Assembly (NCBI GenBank): GCA_039680605.1
Contig: JBDKTA010000064.1
Location: 1-33,120 of the forward strand
From: Planctomycetaceae bacterium
GTDB taxonomy: Bacteria; Planctomycetota; Phycisphaerae; SM23-33
Direction: 5' to 3'
DNA: 33,120 nt
A program made the translations under genes and the position numbers. Position 1 is the first letter of the stretch. Each line of letters begins with the position of its first letter. Positions 8,615 to 16,908 of the stretch are shown in pieces. Under the pieces are notes generated by a model. That model was not told where the DNA came from. It was given only the letters and a program-made list of their open reading frames with translations, and did no database searches.

Positions 8615-8642
8615 TTGCATTTTTCAGATGTGCTTGTATAAT
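8615..8642 (+). promoter_or_regulatory. sigma70-type promoter of the first PEP-CTERM gene
   Basis: TTGCAT (8615-8620) and TATAAT (8637-8642) are separated by 16 bases. The start codon at 8707 lies about 60 bases beyond, leaving a short leader with the ribosome-binding site GAGG. Confidence 0.65.
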
Positions 8643-8706
8643 GAGCGAGTCTAAAAGGAGAGGTTTAGACCGAATCACTTAGCCGGTTCCGAGAAACGAG
8701 GACAAG

Positions 8707-9315
8707 ATGCGATCCTATGCTGCCGCGGTAACGTGCCTGGCTCTGTGTGTAGCTTCAGCGAGCGCCGGAATCACCGACTATGCTATCGCAAACGACGGCG
8801 ACGGCGCGATCAATTGCGTCGTGGACAGTTGGGCCGACGAGGGCGCAGAGACATATTCGATGACGATCGTGGGCGATCAGTTCTGGGGACCCGGGCACAT
8901 GGTCGGCGAGTTCACGGTCGACAATGATCCGACCGTTCGGGTTCGCAACATCATCGACAACGAGACATCTTCCGCCTGGATCGGCTATCGCGTCAACGTC
9001 TTCCTGGCCAATCCATTCATGGTCTCCACGGCGCCCGCCGATCTGCTGGTGTACGGCCCGACCGATTGGACAGCCACTCTCACCCAGAGCGCCACGTGGA
9101 ACGGCACGGCGTATCAAGCCATCATCGACTACACCGGTGGAACACCCATCGCCGTCGGCGAGACTTTGGACTTCGGCTACAAGTTTATCTTCCAAGGCAC
9201 GGTGCAGTACTGCCAGGAAATGATTCCGATCTCGCTTGCGATCCCTGAGCCGGCAACGATGTCGCTGCTGGCCATCGGCGGCCTTGCTGCCCTGCTCCGC
9301 CGCAAACGCAGCTAA
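8707..9315 (+). CDS. PEP-CTERM sorting-domain protein
   Basis: This 202-aa exported protein has an N-terminal signal peptide (MRSYAAAVTCLALCVASASA). Its C-terminus is a classical PEP-CTERM signal: PEP in AIPEPATMS, a hydrophobic span LLAIGGLAALL and the basic tail RRKRS. In this system exosortase cleaves the signal and the protein is attached to or released at the cell surface. The body (about 160 residues, beta-strand and Asp/Thr rich) is not recognised. It has its own promoter and a Rho-independent terminator, so it is probably monocistronic. No exosortase gene lies in the window. A second PEP-CTERM gene follows on the same strand. Confidence 0.92.
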   Translation: MRSYAAAVTCLALCVASASAGITDYAIANDGDGAINCVVDSWADEGAETYSMTIVGDQFWGPGHMVGEFTVDNDPTVRVRNIIDNETSSAWIGYRVNVFLANPFMVSTAPADLLVYGPTDWTATLTQSATWNGTAYQAIIDYTGGTPIAVGETLDFGYKFIFQGTVQYCQEMIPISLAIPEPATMSLLAIGGLAALLRRKRS

Positions 9316-9340
9316 CCATCTTTCTCAAGACGATCCCCGC

Positions 9341-9367
9341 ACGGGCGGCCCCAACCAGGCCGCCCGT
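9341..9367 (+). terminator. terminator after the first PEP-CTERM gene
   Basis: ACGGGCGGCC (9341-9350) pairs perfectly with GGCCGCCCGT (9358-9367) around a 7-base loop, and GCTTTG follows. The 3' arm and tail (GCCGCCCGTTGCYTT) are shared with the hairpin after the second PEP-CTERM gene. Confidence 0.7.
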
Positions 9368-9538
9368 TGCTTTGCGCTGCACGCGAAAAAGCGCCCGGGG
9401 GGAGGTGAGAATAAATTCTCTATGTCCGCGGGATTGGCGCTATAACTCCTGCAGGGGCGACGTCAGGCCAGGGACCCGAAGAAGCACTTAGCGGCGGCGG
9501 GCCGGAGCCGCCTTGCACTTCAAAGGAGGACGGGAGAA

Positions 9539-11098
9539 ATGGCAACAGTACTGATCAGCCGACTCATGATCGCGGTGCGCGCGGCGGCGACGGCCGCAAT
9601 CCTGCTCATGCCTGGTCCGCTTCAGGCGGCGCTGGGGCCCGACGACCTGCCGGGCCTCAACGAGGAAATCGTCATCACCGACAGCGTCGAGTACCTCATC
9701 GGCGCCGGTCAGACCGGGACCTGGGCCGGCACGTTCACGGTGCAGGCCGGCGGCAGCCTGACCATCACCAACCTGGGCACGCTCGACATTCCCTTCGGGG
9801 CCGTCAGCAGTTCGTCGGCGACATTCAGCCTGGTGAACGCCGCTACGATGGATGTGGGGAATTTCAACATGCAAAGCTATGCCGGCACGTTCAACGTCTC
9901 CAACGAGAGCACGCTGACTAGCGGCAACTGGAACATCGCCCACAGCGGCGCGGGAACGCTGACCCTGTCCAACTCCGGCACCGCGAACCTGACTAATTTA
10001 AATTCCAGTACCTACGGCGGGCAGACCAGCTTCGTCAACACCGGCACGCTGAACATCAACAACTTCAATGTGCTGGACCAGAACGACAAGACCACCATCA
10101 ACAACTCGGCATCGCTCAACGTCAACAACATCAACATGACCGCCAACGGAGCAATGGGGTTCGTTGAGCTGGCCAATACCGGAACGGTCCAGTCGGGCAC
10201 AGTCAATATCAACGCCAACTACGGCGGCACCGTCAACATCGACGGCCAATTCGGCTCGGCGACCATCGACAGCCTCAATGGTCAGGCCAACGGTTCCAGC
10301 CACGGTAAGTCCAGTGCGATCAACATCCTCAACGGGTACATGGACATCGCGCACGAGAACTTCAACGTCCACAATGCCCAGATCAACATCCAGAACAACG
10401 GCTACGATGCCATCGGCACGATGAACGTGACCTGCACGGGCACGACGGGCGTCCTGAACCTTCAGAACAACGGCACCTTCATCCTGGAGACTGGAAACTT
10501 CAACGCCTACACCGGCGGTCAGATCAACCTGGCCAACAACGGCTGGCTTGAGGGCAACGAAATGTGGATTCTGGCCCAATCGGCCGATGAGGCATCAAGG
10601 GTGGCTCTCTTCAATACCGCCACTTTGCAGCTGTCGCAATTGAGCCTCACCAGCACCGGAGCCGCCACTGTTGGTTTCCAGAATAACGGCGTCCTCGACG
10701 CCGACAAGGTTTCCATCAGCACTCTGTTCGGCGGCAAGACCGGCGTCAACACGCTATTTGGTCAGTTCAACGCCGAGGACATCGACTTCGACGTGGACTA
10801 TTCTGTCGACGGCCTGCCGCAGATCGCCGTGCTTGCCTATGGTCACCTCAAGGCCGATGGCACCTTGACCATCGAGGGCTCTGCCGTTGACAAGGCGTTC
10901 CTGGACAGCTCGGAGGCGGCATTCTTCGTCTACGACGATCAGGGCAAGACGTACCTGGTGGCCTTCAACGGCAGCAATCCGCCGGCCGTGGTGCCCGAGC
11001 CTCTGACGCTGATCGGAGGCGTTCTGGGCTGCGCCGCCGTGGCGTGGCGCCGACGCCGGTGGATTCGCAAGCATCTCCGCGGCGCGGGGACGAAATGA
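9539..11098 (+). CDS. PEP-CTERM protein with Asn-rich beta-solenoid-like repeats
   Basis: This 519-aa exported protein starts with a long hydrophobic signal region (about 1-31, ending ..GPLQA). The body, about 50-430, is a succession of short strands separated by turns rich in Asn, Thr and Gly (SLTITNLGTLDI, TLTLSNSGTANLTNLN, SLNVNNINMTANG, GTVNIDGQFGS). The spacing of about 18-22 residues looks like a right-handed beta-helix, as in adhesins and polysaccharide-binding proteins. The C-terminus has VPEPLTLIGG, a hydrophobic span and WRRRRW, an exosortase sorting signal. The basic tail (IRKHLRGAGTK) is longer than usual. AAAGGAGG precedes the ATG. It is probably a cell-surface or matrix protein; ligand unknown. 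Confidence 0.9.
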   Translation: MATVLISRLMIAVRAAATAAILLMPGPLQAALGPDDLPGLNEEIVITDSVEYLIGAGQTGTWAGTFTVQAGGSLTITNLGTLDIPFGAVSSSSATFSLVNAATMDVGNFNMQSYAGTFNVSNESTLTSGNWNIAHSGAGTLTLSNSGTANLTNLNSSTYGGQTSFVNTGTLNINNFNVLDQNDKTTINNSASLNVNNINMTANGAMGFVELANTGTVQSGTVNINANYGGTVNIDGQFGSATIDSLNGQANGSSHGKSSAINILNGYMDIAHENFNVHNAQINIQNNGYDAIGTMNVTCTGTTGVLNLQNNGTFILETGNFNAYTGGQINLANNGWLEGNEMWILAQSADEASRVALFNTATLQLSQLSLTSTGAATVGFQNNGVLDADKVSISTLFGGKTGVNTLFGQFNAEDIDFDVDYSVDGLPQIAVLAYGHLKADGTLTIEGSAVDKAFLDSSEAAFFVYDDQGKTYLVAFNGSNPPAVVPEPLTLIGGVLGCAAVAWRRRRWIRKHLRGAGTK

Positions 11099-11112
11099 AT
11101 CCTGTGCGTGTG

Positions 11113-11140
11113 AGGCGGGCAGCCATAAAGAAGCCGCCCG
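11113..11140 (+). terminator. probable terminator after the second PEP-CTERM gene
   Basis: A GC-rich hairpin (GGCGGGCAGCC with GGCCGCCCG-like pairing, one mismatch) lies 15 bases after the stop codon and is followed by TTGCCTT. It also sits just before the 3' end of the convergent minus-strand gene. Confidence 0.45.
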
Positions 11141-11154
11141 TTGCCTTCGCCCCC

Positions 11155-12066
11155 TCAATAGGACTGCACATCGAATCGCAAGAGTTTGCGAGGTAGAACG
11201 TCATCCAGATTCTGCACGTCAGCTTCATTGAGTTCGATTAGCTTGAAGGCGTATTTCTGGTACACCGCCTGCTTCTGCTCTTTGCGGGCCTGATATTTTG
11301 CGTCATCTTCAATCCCCCAGTACTCGATGTAGACTTTGCCCGAAGGAATATAGAAGTCGCAGTAAACGTCTTCTTCCACCGGCAGTTTCCGCTCGTAGGC
11401 GTGAACAATTTCGGCCATATACAGCCAATTGTCGATGAGCATCTCCGCCTTTGATCGCACGAAATGTCCATCGGCTGCGCGGTGTTTAGCCTCGAACTTC
11501 TCTCGAAATGCAACAGCCTCGCTTTTGGTCGCTTGCGTATGGCCCCCTGCTGGAGCGATCCCGACAACTTCCTCAATGCTGGAAACAAGCGTACTGTTCT
11601 GAAGGAGGTCTTCAGGCCAGACCACGTACGGGACTCCGGTTTTCGGATGCTCCATCTGCTTGCCGCCGACCCTGCGGCCTTGCTCGCTGATGTTCCATCC
11701 CTTAATCCCCTTGCTGATCCAGCCCAGCTCCGAAAGCACGGAATTGATCCGTTGCGGCGAAAGGTCGAACCGTTTCCCGATGGTCGTTGCCGAGATGATC
11801 CTACTATCATGAGCAAGGTCTTCGGGGTCGGCGCCTTCGGCAGCAAATATCGGATCAGATGCCAGTGCCTCAGGCCATCCAATGTACCGCCCGTATTGCT
11901 TGCTCTCGATATAGTCCCCGCCTTTCTGACGCCCCAGTTCGGTCAGGTGCCAGTCATCGCCTGTCTTCTCCACCAGCCCCCGGGTCTTCAGGATCGCAAA
12001 GACATCGCCCGGCTTCATGCCCATCGTCTTGGCCAGCGCAGAGGTGGAAACACGTTTGATATTCAT
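11155..12066 (-). CDS. two-winged-helix protein with C-terminal PD-(D/E)XK nuclease-like domain
   Basis: The 303-aa product has two similar N-terminal modules, about 7-66 and 92-152. Each is a winged helix (LAKTMGMKPGDVFAILKTRGLVEK; IGKRFDLSPQRINSVLSELGWIS) followed by GRQKGGDY/GRRVGGKQ and ending at (I/V)GWPE or VVWPE. The C-terminal part, about 198-300, fits the PD-(D/E)XK nuclease fold: Glu208 in RSKAEMLIDNWLY, YERKLP, Asp237 in CDFYIP, Glu248 in VYIEYWG, then a Lys-rich helix (RKEQKQAVYQKY). This core resembles the nuclease modules found fused to some helicases. A role in DNA repair, phage defence or a mobile element is possible, but no partner gene is adjacent. AGGGAGA precedes the ATG. 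Substrate and role are unknown. Confidence 0.75.
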   Translation of the reverse strand: MNIKRVSTSALAKTMGMKPGDVFAILKTRGLVEKTGDDWHLTELGRQKGGDYIESKQYGRYIGWPEALASDPIFAAEGADPEDLAHDSRIISATTIGKRFDLSPQRINSVLSELGWISKGIKGWNISEQGRRVGGKQMEHPKTGVPYVVWPEDLLQNSTLVSSIEEVVGIAPAGGHTQATKSEAVAFREKFEAKHRAADGHFVRSKAEMLIDNWLYMAEIVHAYERKLPVEEDVYCDFYIPSGKVYIEYWGIEDDAKYQARKEQKQAVYQKYAFKLIELNEADVQNLDDVLPRKLLRFDVQSY

Positions 12067-12205
12067 ATTCGTCTCCCTTTACGACATCACGACAAGTCAC
12101 ACTTTACGTCCGCCCCAACCCGCCGGTCAATGCGTGTCCTTGCCCTTTCTTATGAGATCCGCCCCGTCGCATGTCATGCGCCACATAGAAACTCCCCGCT
12201 TTGCC

Positions 12206-12234
12206 TTGACTTGCGCATGGACGTTGACTATAAA
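12206..12234 (+). promoter_or_regulatory. promoter of tRNA-Val
   Basis: TTGACT (12206-12211) and TATAAA (12229-12234) are separated by 17 bases. The mature tRNA begins 15 bases after the -10 box, so transcription would start only a few bases before it. Confidence 0.75.
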
Positions 12235-12248
12235 CTACTCTGACCGAA

Positions 12249-12322
12249 GGGCCGCTAGCTCAGTTGGCTAGAGCGCCTGCTCGACACGCAGGAGGTCACT
12301 GGTTCAAGTCCAGTGCGGCCCA
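12249..12322 (+). tRNA. tRNA-Val(GAC), with C at position 33
   Basis: The 74-nt gene folds as a full cloverleaf. The acceptor GGGCCGC pairs with GCGGCCC, the D-stem is GCTC/GAGC, the anticodon stem is CCTGC/GCAGG, the variable loop is AGGTC and the T-stem is ACTGG/CCAGT with loop TTCAAGT. The discriminator is A. The anticodon loop reads TCGACAC, giving GAC (Val). Position 33 is C instead of the nearly universal U. CCA is not encoded. It has its own promoter. Confidence 0.92.
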
Positions 12323-12519
12323 TTACGAGGATGTCGCCTGAGATCATGTTTACCGCGGCCCGATCGGTCGCGGCTCATGCCGTTCAGCCAAGCCCACTCT
12401 CCTATCGATCATGACGTCTTGGACCTTTTTTGTCGCCCGCGGATGGAGGGATTGGTAAAGTCTTCATCTGGCGCCGACCGCGGCCGCCTGCCGTTTGCCT
12501 GCTGCTTTGAAGGATTTCC

Positions 12520-13350
12520 ATGATCACCATCAGTGCTTTCGCCGACGAGATTGGACCGGACCTCACGCTCCAGATGGATACCTGCCAAGCTGTCGGCGTG
12601 CGGCACATCGACGTGCGCGGCATCGACGGGGTGAACGTCTCGGCCTTTACGCCCGCCCAGGCCAAGGACTACCGCCAGCGTCTCGACGGCCGCGGGTTTT
12701 CAGTGCCGTGCATCGGTTCTCCCATCGGCAAAATCACGATGGACGACGACTTCGACGCTCATCTGGATTTGCTGCGGCGGTGCTTCGAGGTCGCCGACAT
12801 TTTCGGCACGCGCCTGGTGCGCATCTTCAGCTTCTACGGCGGCGCGGGCAAGAAGATCGCCGACCAGCGGGCCGGCGTACTCGACCGGATGGCCGCCATG
12901 GTGCGACTGGCCGAGGACGCCGGATTCATCCTCATGCACGAAAATGAAAAGGCGATCTACGGCGCCAAGCCGCAGGGTGTGAGAGACCTGCTGACGAGCA
13001 TCCGCTCGAAGAACCTGCTGGGGGTCTTCGACCCTGCCAACTATGTCGAGGAAGGCGTAAAGCCCTTTGATGAAGGATGGGCGGCGGGCCTGGCGGAAAT
13101 GACGCAGTATTTCCACGCCAAAGACAAAGACGAAACCAAGGGCATGTGCGTTCCCGTCGGCACGGGCCAGGGGCAGTTCGCGGAGATCTTCGCCGACATG
13201 GCGAGGCGCGAGTGGTCAGGCGTCGTCACGCTCGAACCGCACCTGGCGGCCGCAGGTCAATTCAGCGGGCACACCGGTCCACAGATGTTTGCCACCGCCG
13301 CCCGGGCGCTGCAGGATCTCTGCACGCGCGCGGGGCTGGACTATTGCTGA
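12520..13350 (+). CDS. sugar phosphate isomerase/epimerase (xylose-isomerase-like TIM barrel)
   Basis: This 276-aa protein belongs to the AP-endonuclease-2/xylose-isomerase-like TIM-barrel superfamily. Members isomerise or epimerise keto-sugars or inositol derivatives using a divalent metal. Family signs are the opening ISAFADEIGPDLTLQMDTCQAVGVRHIDVR, LVRIFSFY, the Glu of ILMHENEKAIYG, DPANYVEEG, FHAKDKD and the final VTLEPHL. The Glu, Asp, His and Glu in these motifs are the likely metal ligands. GAAGGA precedes the ATG at 12520. It lies 24 bp before an aldo/keto reductase gene on the same strand, so the two are probably one transcript handling one sugar or cyclitol. The exact substrate cannot be told. 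Confidence 0.88.
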   Translation: MITISAFADEIGPDLTLQMDTCQAVGVRHIDVRGIDGVNVSAFTPAQAKDYRQRLDGRGFSVPCIGSPIGKITMDDDFDAHLDLLRRCFEVADIFGTRLVRIFSFYGGAGKKIADQRAGVLDRMAAMVRLAEDAGFILMHENEKAIYGAKPQGVRDLLTSIRSKNLLGVFDPANYVEEGVKPFDEGWAAGLAEMTQYFHAKDKDETKGMCVPVGTGQGQFAEIFADMARREWSGVVTLEPHLAAAGQFSGHTGPQMFATAARALQDLCTRAGLDYC

Positions 13351-13374
13351 AAACGCTTCGTTGGAGAAAACATT

Positions 13375-14355
13375 ATGCAGTACGCGTATCTCGGTCGAAC
13401 GGGAATGAAAGCCAGCCGCCTGTGCCTGGGCACGTGGAACTTCGGCACGTATACCGACGAACCGGAGGCATTCCGGATCATGGATACGGCGATTGAGAGC
13501 GGCATCAATTTCTTCGACACGGCGAATCACTATCCCGACTTCGTCAACTGCGGGCGCAGCGAGACGTTTATCGGCCGCTGGTTCGCCCAGGGCGGTCAGC
13601 GGCGCGAGAAGGTCGTCCTGGCGACGAAGGTCTCCCAGCCGATGAAGGACCCCCTCGACGGACCCAACGACGAGCAGGGCCTGTCGAAGTACATCATCCG
13701 CCGCCACGCCGAGGGCTCACTGCGGCGGCTGCAGACCGATCACATCGAGCTGTACCAGATGCACCACATCGATCGGCGCAGCACGTGGGAGGAAATTTGG
13801 GAGGCCTTCGAGATCCTCGTGCATGCGGGCAAGATCGACTACGTCGGCGGCAGCAACTTCGCCGGCTGGCACATGGCGATGGCGCAGGCGGCGGCGGCCA
13901 AGCGAAACTTCTTCGGTCTGGCCAGCGAGCAGCACAAGTACGGCCTCATGTGCCGCCTGCCGGAACTGGAAGTGCTGCCGGCCGCCAAGGCGCTGGGCAT
14001 TGGGGTGCTGTCGTACAGCCCGCTGCACGGGGGCTTGCTCAGCGGTCACGTGCTCAAGACCGAGCCCGGATCGCGCATCGCAAGCTGGGGCGGATGCCCC
14101 GAGCACCTGCGCGGCAAGTTGGAAGCTTATGAAAAACTCTGCCGCGAGCTGGGCGCCCCCGAGGCGGCCGTCGCGCTGGCGTGGGTGCTGGCGCACCCGG
14201 CAATGACCAGCGTAGTCATTGGACCGCGAACCGCTGCGCAGGTCACCACCGCCCTTCGCGCTCTGGAAGTGAGCCTGGACGAATCAGCCATGAAACGGCT
14301 GGACGAGCTGTTCCCCGGTCCCGGCGGGCAGACGCCCGAAGCGTATGCGTGGTAG
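13375..14355 (+). CDS. aldo/keto reductase
   Basis: This 326-aa NAD(P)H-dependent oxidoreductase has the full catalytic tetrad: Asp48 in NFFDTANHY, Tyr53, Lys85 in LATKVS and His130 in LYQMHHID. The nucleotide-binding end is seen in VIGPRTAAQVTTALRALEVSLD. The pattern (YLGRTGMKASRLCLGTWNFGT.., EALVHAGKIDYVGGSNF-like segment, GVLSYSPLHGGLLSG) matches the YajO/IolS-type AKR subfamily. It probably reduces or oxidises a sugar or cyclitol made or used by the isomerase 24 bp upstream. GGAG before the ATG at 13375 supports the start. It converges on the epimerase gene at 14501. Confidence 0.92.
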   Translation: MQYAYLGRTGMKASRLCLGTWNFGTYTDEPEAFRIMDTAIESGINFFDTANHYPDFVNCGRSETFIGRWFAQGGQRREKVVLATKVSQPMKDPLDGPNDEQGLSKYIIRRHAEGSLRRLQTDHIELYQMHHIDRRSTWEEIWEAFEILVHAGKIDYVGGSNFAGWHMAMAQAAAAKRNFFGLASEQHKYGLMCRLPELEVLPAAKALGIGVLSYSPLHGGLLSGHVLKTEPGSRIASWGGCPEHLRGKLEAYEKLCRELGAPEAAVALAWVLAHPAMTSVVIGPRTAAQVTTALRALEVSLDESAMKRLDELFPGPGGQTPEAYAW

Positions 14356-14364
14356 CGTTGGCGT

Positions 14365-14396
14365 GATTGCGGATTTTTGATTTCGGATTGCGGATT
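14365..14396. repeat. dispersed GATTGCGGATTT repeat
   Basis: GATTGCGGATTT, GATTTCGGATTG and CGGATT follow one another between two convergent genes. Nearly the same arrangement occurs at 22613-22642 and a short copy lies near 1717. Downstream, CCCTGTAGT is repeated twice (about 14458-14475). No terminator is clear. Confidence 0.55.
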
Positions 14397-14500
14397 AAGT
14401 TCGCGCGATTGCCGGGTGGCCTGGCGACACGAGAAAGTTGTCTCCCCTATTTCAGTCCCTGTAGTCCCTGTAGTCTTTGGGGTCCTTTTGTCGCCGCTTC

Positions 14501-15445
14501 TCAGCACAAGTTCGCCTTGTACCAGTCGATGGCCTTGGCCAGGCCTTCCTCGAAGTAGACCTTGGGCGTGTAGCCGATGGTCTTCTGGGCCAGCGCGACG
14601 TCGGCCAGCGAGTGCTTGATATCGCCGGCGCGGGCGGCTGCGTAGTTGGCCTTGGCGTTGACGCCCAGGAGCTTGCCCAGTTGGTCGAGGATCTCGTTGA
14701 GGCTGGTGCGCCGGCTGCAGGCGATGTTCATCGCCCGCCCGTCGCAGACCTCGGCGGGCACGGTGGCGGCGCGATAGTTGGCGTCGCAGACGTTGTCGAT
14801 GAAGCAGAAGTCGCGGCTTTGTTCGCCGTCGCCAAAGACGGTCGGGCGCTGTCCCTTGAGCAGGCCCGAGACGAACGCGGGGATGACGGCAGCGTAGGCG
14901 CCGCAGGGGTCCTGGTAAGGCCCGAAGACGTTGAAGTATCGCAGGCAGAGGGTTTCCATTCCGAAAGCGGCGGCATAGGCGCGCATGTAGACTTCGCAGG
15001 CGACCTTGCTGGAGGCGTAGGGGCTGATGGGCAGCGGGACCATGCCCTCGTGCTTGGGCGATTCGACCTGATCGCCGTAGGCGCTGCTGCTGGCGGCGAA
15101 GACCACTCGCTTGACGCCGGCGGCGCGGGCGGCTTCGAGAACGCAGACCGTGCCGTTGACGTTAATGTCGTGGCTGGTGACGGGGTCCTGCACGCTGCGG
15201 GGCACCGACCCCAGAGCCGCCTGGTGAAAGATCGCCGCACAACCGGCGACGGCTTTGTCGACCGCGGCTCGGTCCCGGATGTCGCCTTCGATCAGGTCGA
15301 TCCGGTCGACGACATCGATAAGGTTCTCGCGCTTGCCGGTCAGAAAATTATCCAGCACGACAACCTCGTGGCCTTTGGCCAGAAGATATCGCGTCAGGTT
15401 GCATCCGATAAATCCGGCCCCGCCGGTCACCAGGTACTTCGACAT
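14501..15445 (-). CDS. NAD-dependent UDP-sugar epimerase (WbpP/GalE-type extended SDR)
   Basis: This 314-aa protein is an extended short-chain dehydrogenase. It opens with the Rossmann motif TGGAGFIG (7-14), has Asp32 (LDNFLTGK) as the NAD-ribose ligand, D55 in GDIRD, and the catalytic SSSAYG plus Tyr143-x3-Lys147 (YASSK). The middle and end (LRYFNVFGPYQDPCGAYAAVIPAF, GDGEQSRDFCFIDNV, GDIKHSLADVALAQKTIGYTP) match UDP-GlcNAc or UDP-GlcA 4-epimerases of the WbpP type. It would supply epimerised nucleotide sugars for surface polysaccharide. The ATG at 15445 is chosen because GGAG stands 7 bases upstream and the family starts there; the frame is open to 15475. Substrate choice is inferred from family resemblance. 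Confidence 0.92.
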   Translation of the reverse strand: MSKYLVTGGAGFIGCNLTRYLLAKGHEVVVLDNFLTGKRENLIDVVDRIDLIEGDIRDRAAVDKAVAGCAAIFHQAALGSVPRSVQDPVTSHDINVNGTVCVLEAARAAGVKRVVFAASSSAYGDQVESPKHEGMVPLPISPYASSKVACEVYMRAYAAAFGMETLCLRYFNVFGPYQDPCGAYAAVIPAFVSGLLKGQRPTVFGDGEQSRDFCFIDNVCDANYRAATVPAEVCDGRAMNIACSRRTSLNEILDQLGKLLGVNAKANYAAARAGDIKHSLADVALAQKTIGYTPKVYFEEGLAKAIDWYKANLC

Positions 15446-15601
15446 AGCATTCTCCAGTTTCGCCACAAGCAGCATGCAAAGGCCAAGCCGCGATGTCAGA
15501 GCCCCTTCTGTCGCCCCCGGCAGACTAAAGTATATAAGAGCACGCCGCGGCGGTCAGTAAATTCATCCACAACGTCTTCATCGTCTAGCAGGAGAGTGAA
15601 G

Positions 15602-16795
15602 ATGAACAAACGATGTGCCGTGTTTCTGGCGGGGGCGCTGACAGCCGCAGCCTTGTGCTGCATCGGATGCACCGACCTGGGGGACAGGCCTCAGCACAAG
15701 CCCGGCGATCGATACTCGTTCGAGGGCGTCTCGTTCCGGATCGAGACCGTCGCGGCCGACCTGACCGTGCCGTGGGCGCTGGCGTGGCTGCCCGACGGCC
15801 GCATGCTCATCACCGAACGTCCCGGCGTCGTGCGCGTGCAGGCCCGCCCAGGCCAGACGGAGGTGCTGGCCCGCATCGACGAAGTCGACCAAAGCGGCGA
15901 AGGCGGACTGATGGGCGTGGCCGTCTCGCCGGACTTCAGCCGCGACGGGTGGATCTATCTGGCCTACACCGCCCGCGACGGCCGGCGGCAACTCAAGAAC
16001 ATGGTCGTGCGTTACCGCCTGGACGCTGGTCGTCTCGTCGAGAGAACGGTGCTGCTGGACAACCTGCCCGCCCGGACATACCACAACGGTCTGCCGCTGG
16101 CCTTCGGGCCCGACGGAAAGCTCTACGCCTCCACCGGCGACGCGGGCAAAGGGCAACTGGCGCAGGAGATGGAGTCGTTGGCCGGCAAGTTCGTCCGCCT
16201 CAACGCCGACGGGACCGTGCCGGCGGACAATCCCTTCCCCGCCCAGGCGGGGCAGGAACGCTTCGGGATCAACTCGCGGCAATCGGCGATCTGGACGCTG
16301 GGGCACCGCAACTGCCAGGGATTGGATTGGAACTCGCGCGGGCAGATGTTCGCCACCGAACATGGGCCCTCGGGAATCGACGGCGGCAGCGGGCTCGACG
16401 AGGTGAACCTGATCGAGAGAGGCGGCAACTACGGTTGGCCGCTCCACCGCGGCGGCGACAAGGCCGAAGACTTCGTCGCCCCGATCAAATATTGGGGCGA
16501 ACCGGCGATCGCCCCATCCGGCGCCACGTTCTATCGCGGAGAAACGAAGAAGTGGAAAGACTGGTTCTTCTTCTGCACGCTGCGGGGACAGTCGCTCTTC
16601 GCCATGCGATTTGACCCGGACCAGCCGCAAAAAGTGCTGCGAGTCGAACGGTTGCTGGAGGACCAGTTCGGCCGCCTTCGCGCCGCGGCGATGGGACCCG
16701 ACGGCCATCTGTACCTGACAACCTCCAATCGCGACGGCAGAGGACGACCCGGCCCCAACGACGATCGCGTGCTGCGCCTGGTGCCGATGGAGTAA
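15602..16795 (+). CDS. PQQ-dependent aldose sugar dehydrogenase-like lipoprotein
   Basis: This 397-aa protein belongs to the soluble glucose dehydrogenase (GSDH/Asd) six-bladed propeller family, which oxidises aldoses with PQQ. Typical segments are VPWALAWLPDGRMLITERPG, GEGGLMGVAVSPDF, TYHNGLPLAFGPDGKLYASTGDAG, LGHRNCQGLDWNSRGQMFATEHGP, DEVNLIERGGNYGWP, and the end GPDGHLYLTTSNRDGRG. The N-terminus MNKRCAVFLAGALTAAALCCIGC is a signal with Cys23 as a possible lipoprotein site; the -3 residue is unusual. The frame is open far upstream (to 14477), but AGGAG and the signal fix the start at 15602. It is divergent from the epimerase gene and convergent with the fucosidase gene. Confidence 0.9.
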   Translation: MNKRCAVFLAGALTAAALCCIGCTDLGDRPQHKPGDRYSFEGVSFRIETVAADLTVPWALAWLPDGRMLITERPGVVRVQARPGQTEVLARIDEVDQSGEGGLMGVAVSPDFSRDGWIYLAYTARDGRRQLKNMVVRYRLDAGRLVERTVLLDNLPARTYHNGLPLAFGPDGKLYASTGDAGKGQLAQEMESLAGKFVRLNADGTVPADNPFPAQAGQERFGINSRQSAIWTLGHRNCQGLDWNSRGQMFATEHGPSGIDGGSGLDEVNLIERGGNYGWPLHRGGDKAEDFVAPIKYWGEPAIAPSGATFYRGETKKWKDWFFFCTLRGQSLFAMRFDPDQPQKVLRVERLLEDQFGRLRAAAMGPDGHLYLTTSNRDGRGRPGPNDDRVLRLVPME

Positions 16796-16807
16796 GCGAT
16801 ATCAAGC

Positions 16808-16880
16808 CGCAGAGGTCGCTGAGGACGCTGAGGATGATGTTAACAAGATAGAACAACTTCTTCCCTCAGCGACCTCTGCG
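16808..16880. repeat. 17-bp perfect inverted repeat between convergent genes
   Basis: CGCAGAGGTCGCTGAGG (16808-16824) and its reverse complement (16864-16880) enclose 39 bases. The loop and flanks contain further partial copies (ACGCTGAGGA; GACCTCAGCGGCTG). It could end transcription of both converging genes, although no T-run follows. The sequence belongs to the CGCAGAG-type dispersed family seen at about 22024, 25880, 26030 and 28490. Confidence 0.65.
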
Positions 16881-16908
16881 ACCTCAGCGGCTGATTTGAT
16901 CTCTCAGA

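Noticed and set aside
14477-15601. Long N-terminal extension of the sugar dehydrogenase frame
   Set aside because: It overlaps the epimerase gene on the other strand, and a signal peptide with AGGAG starts at 15602.
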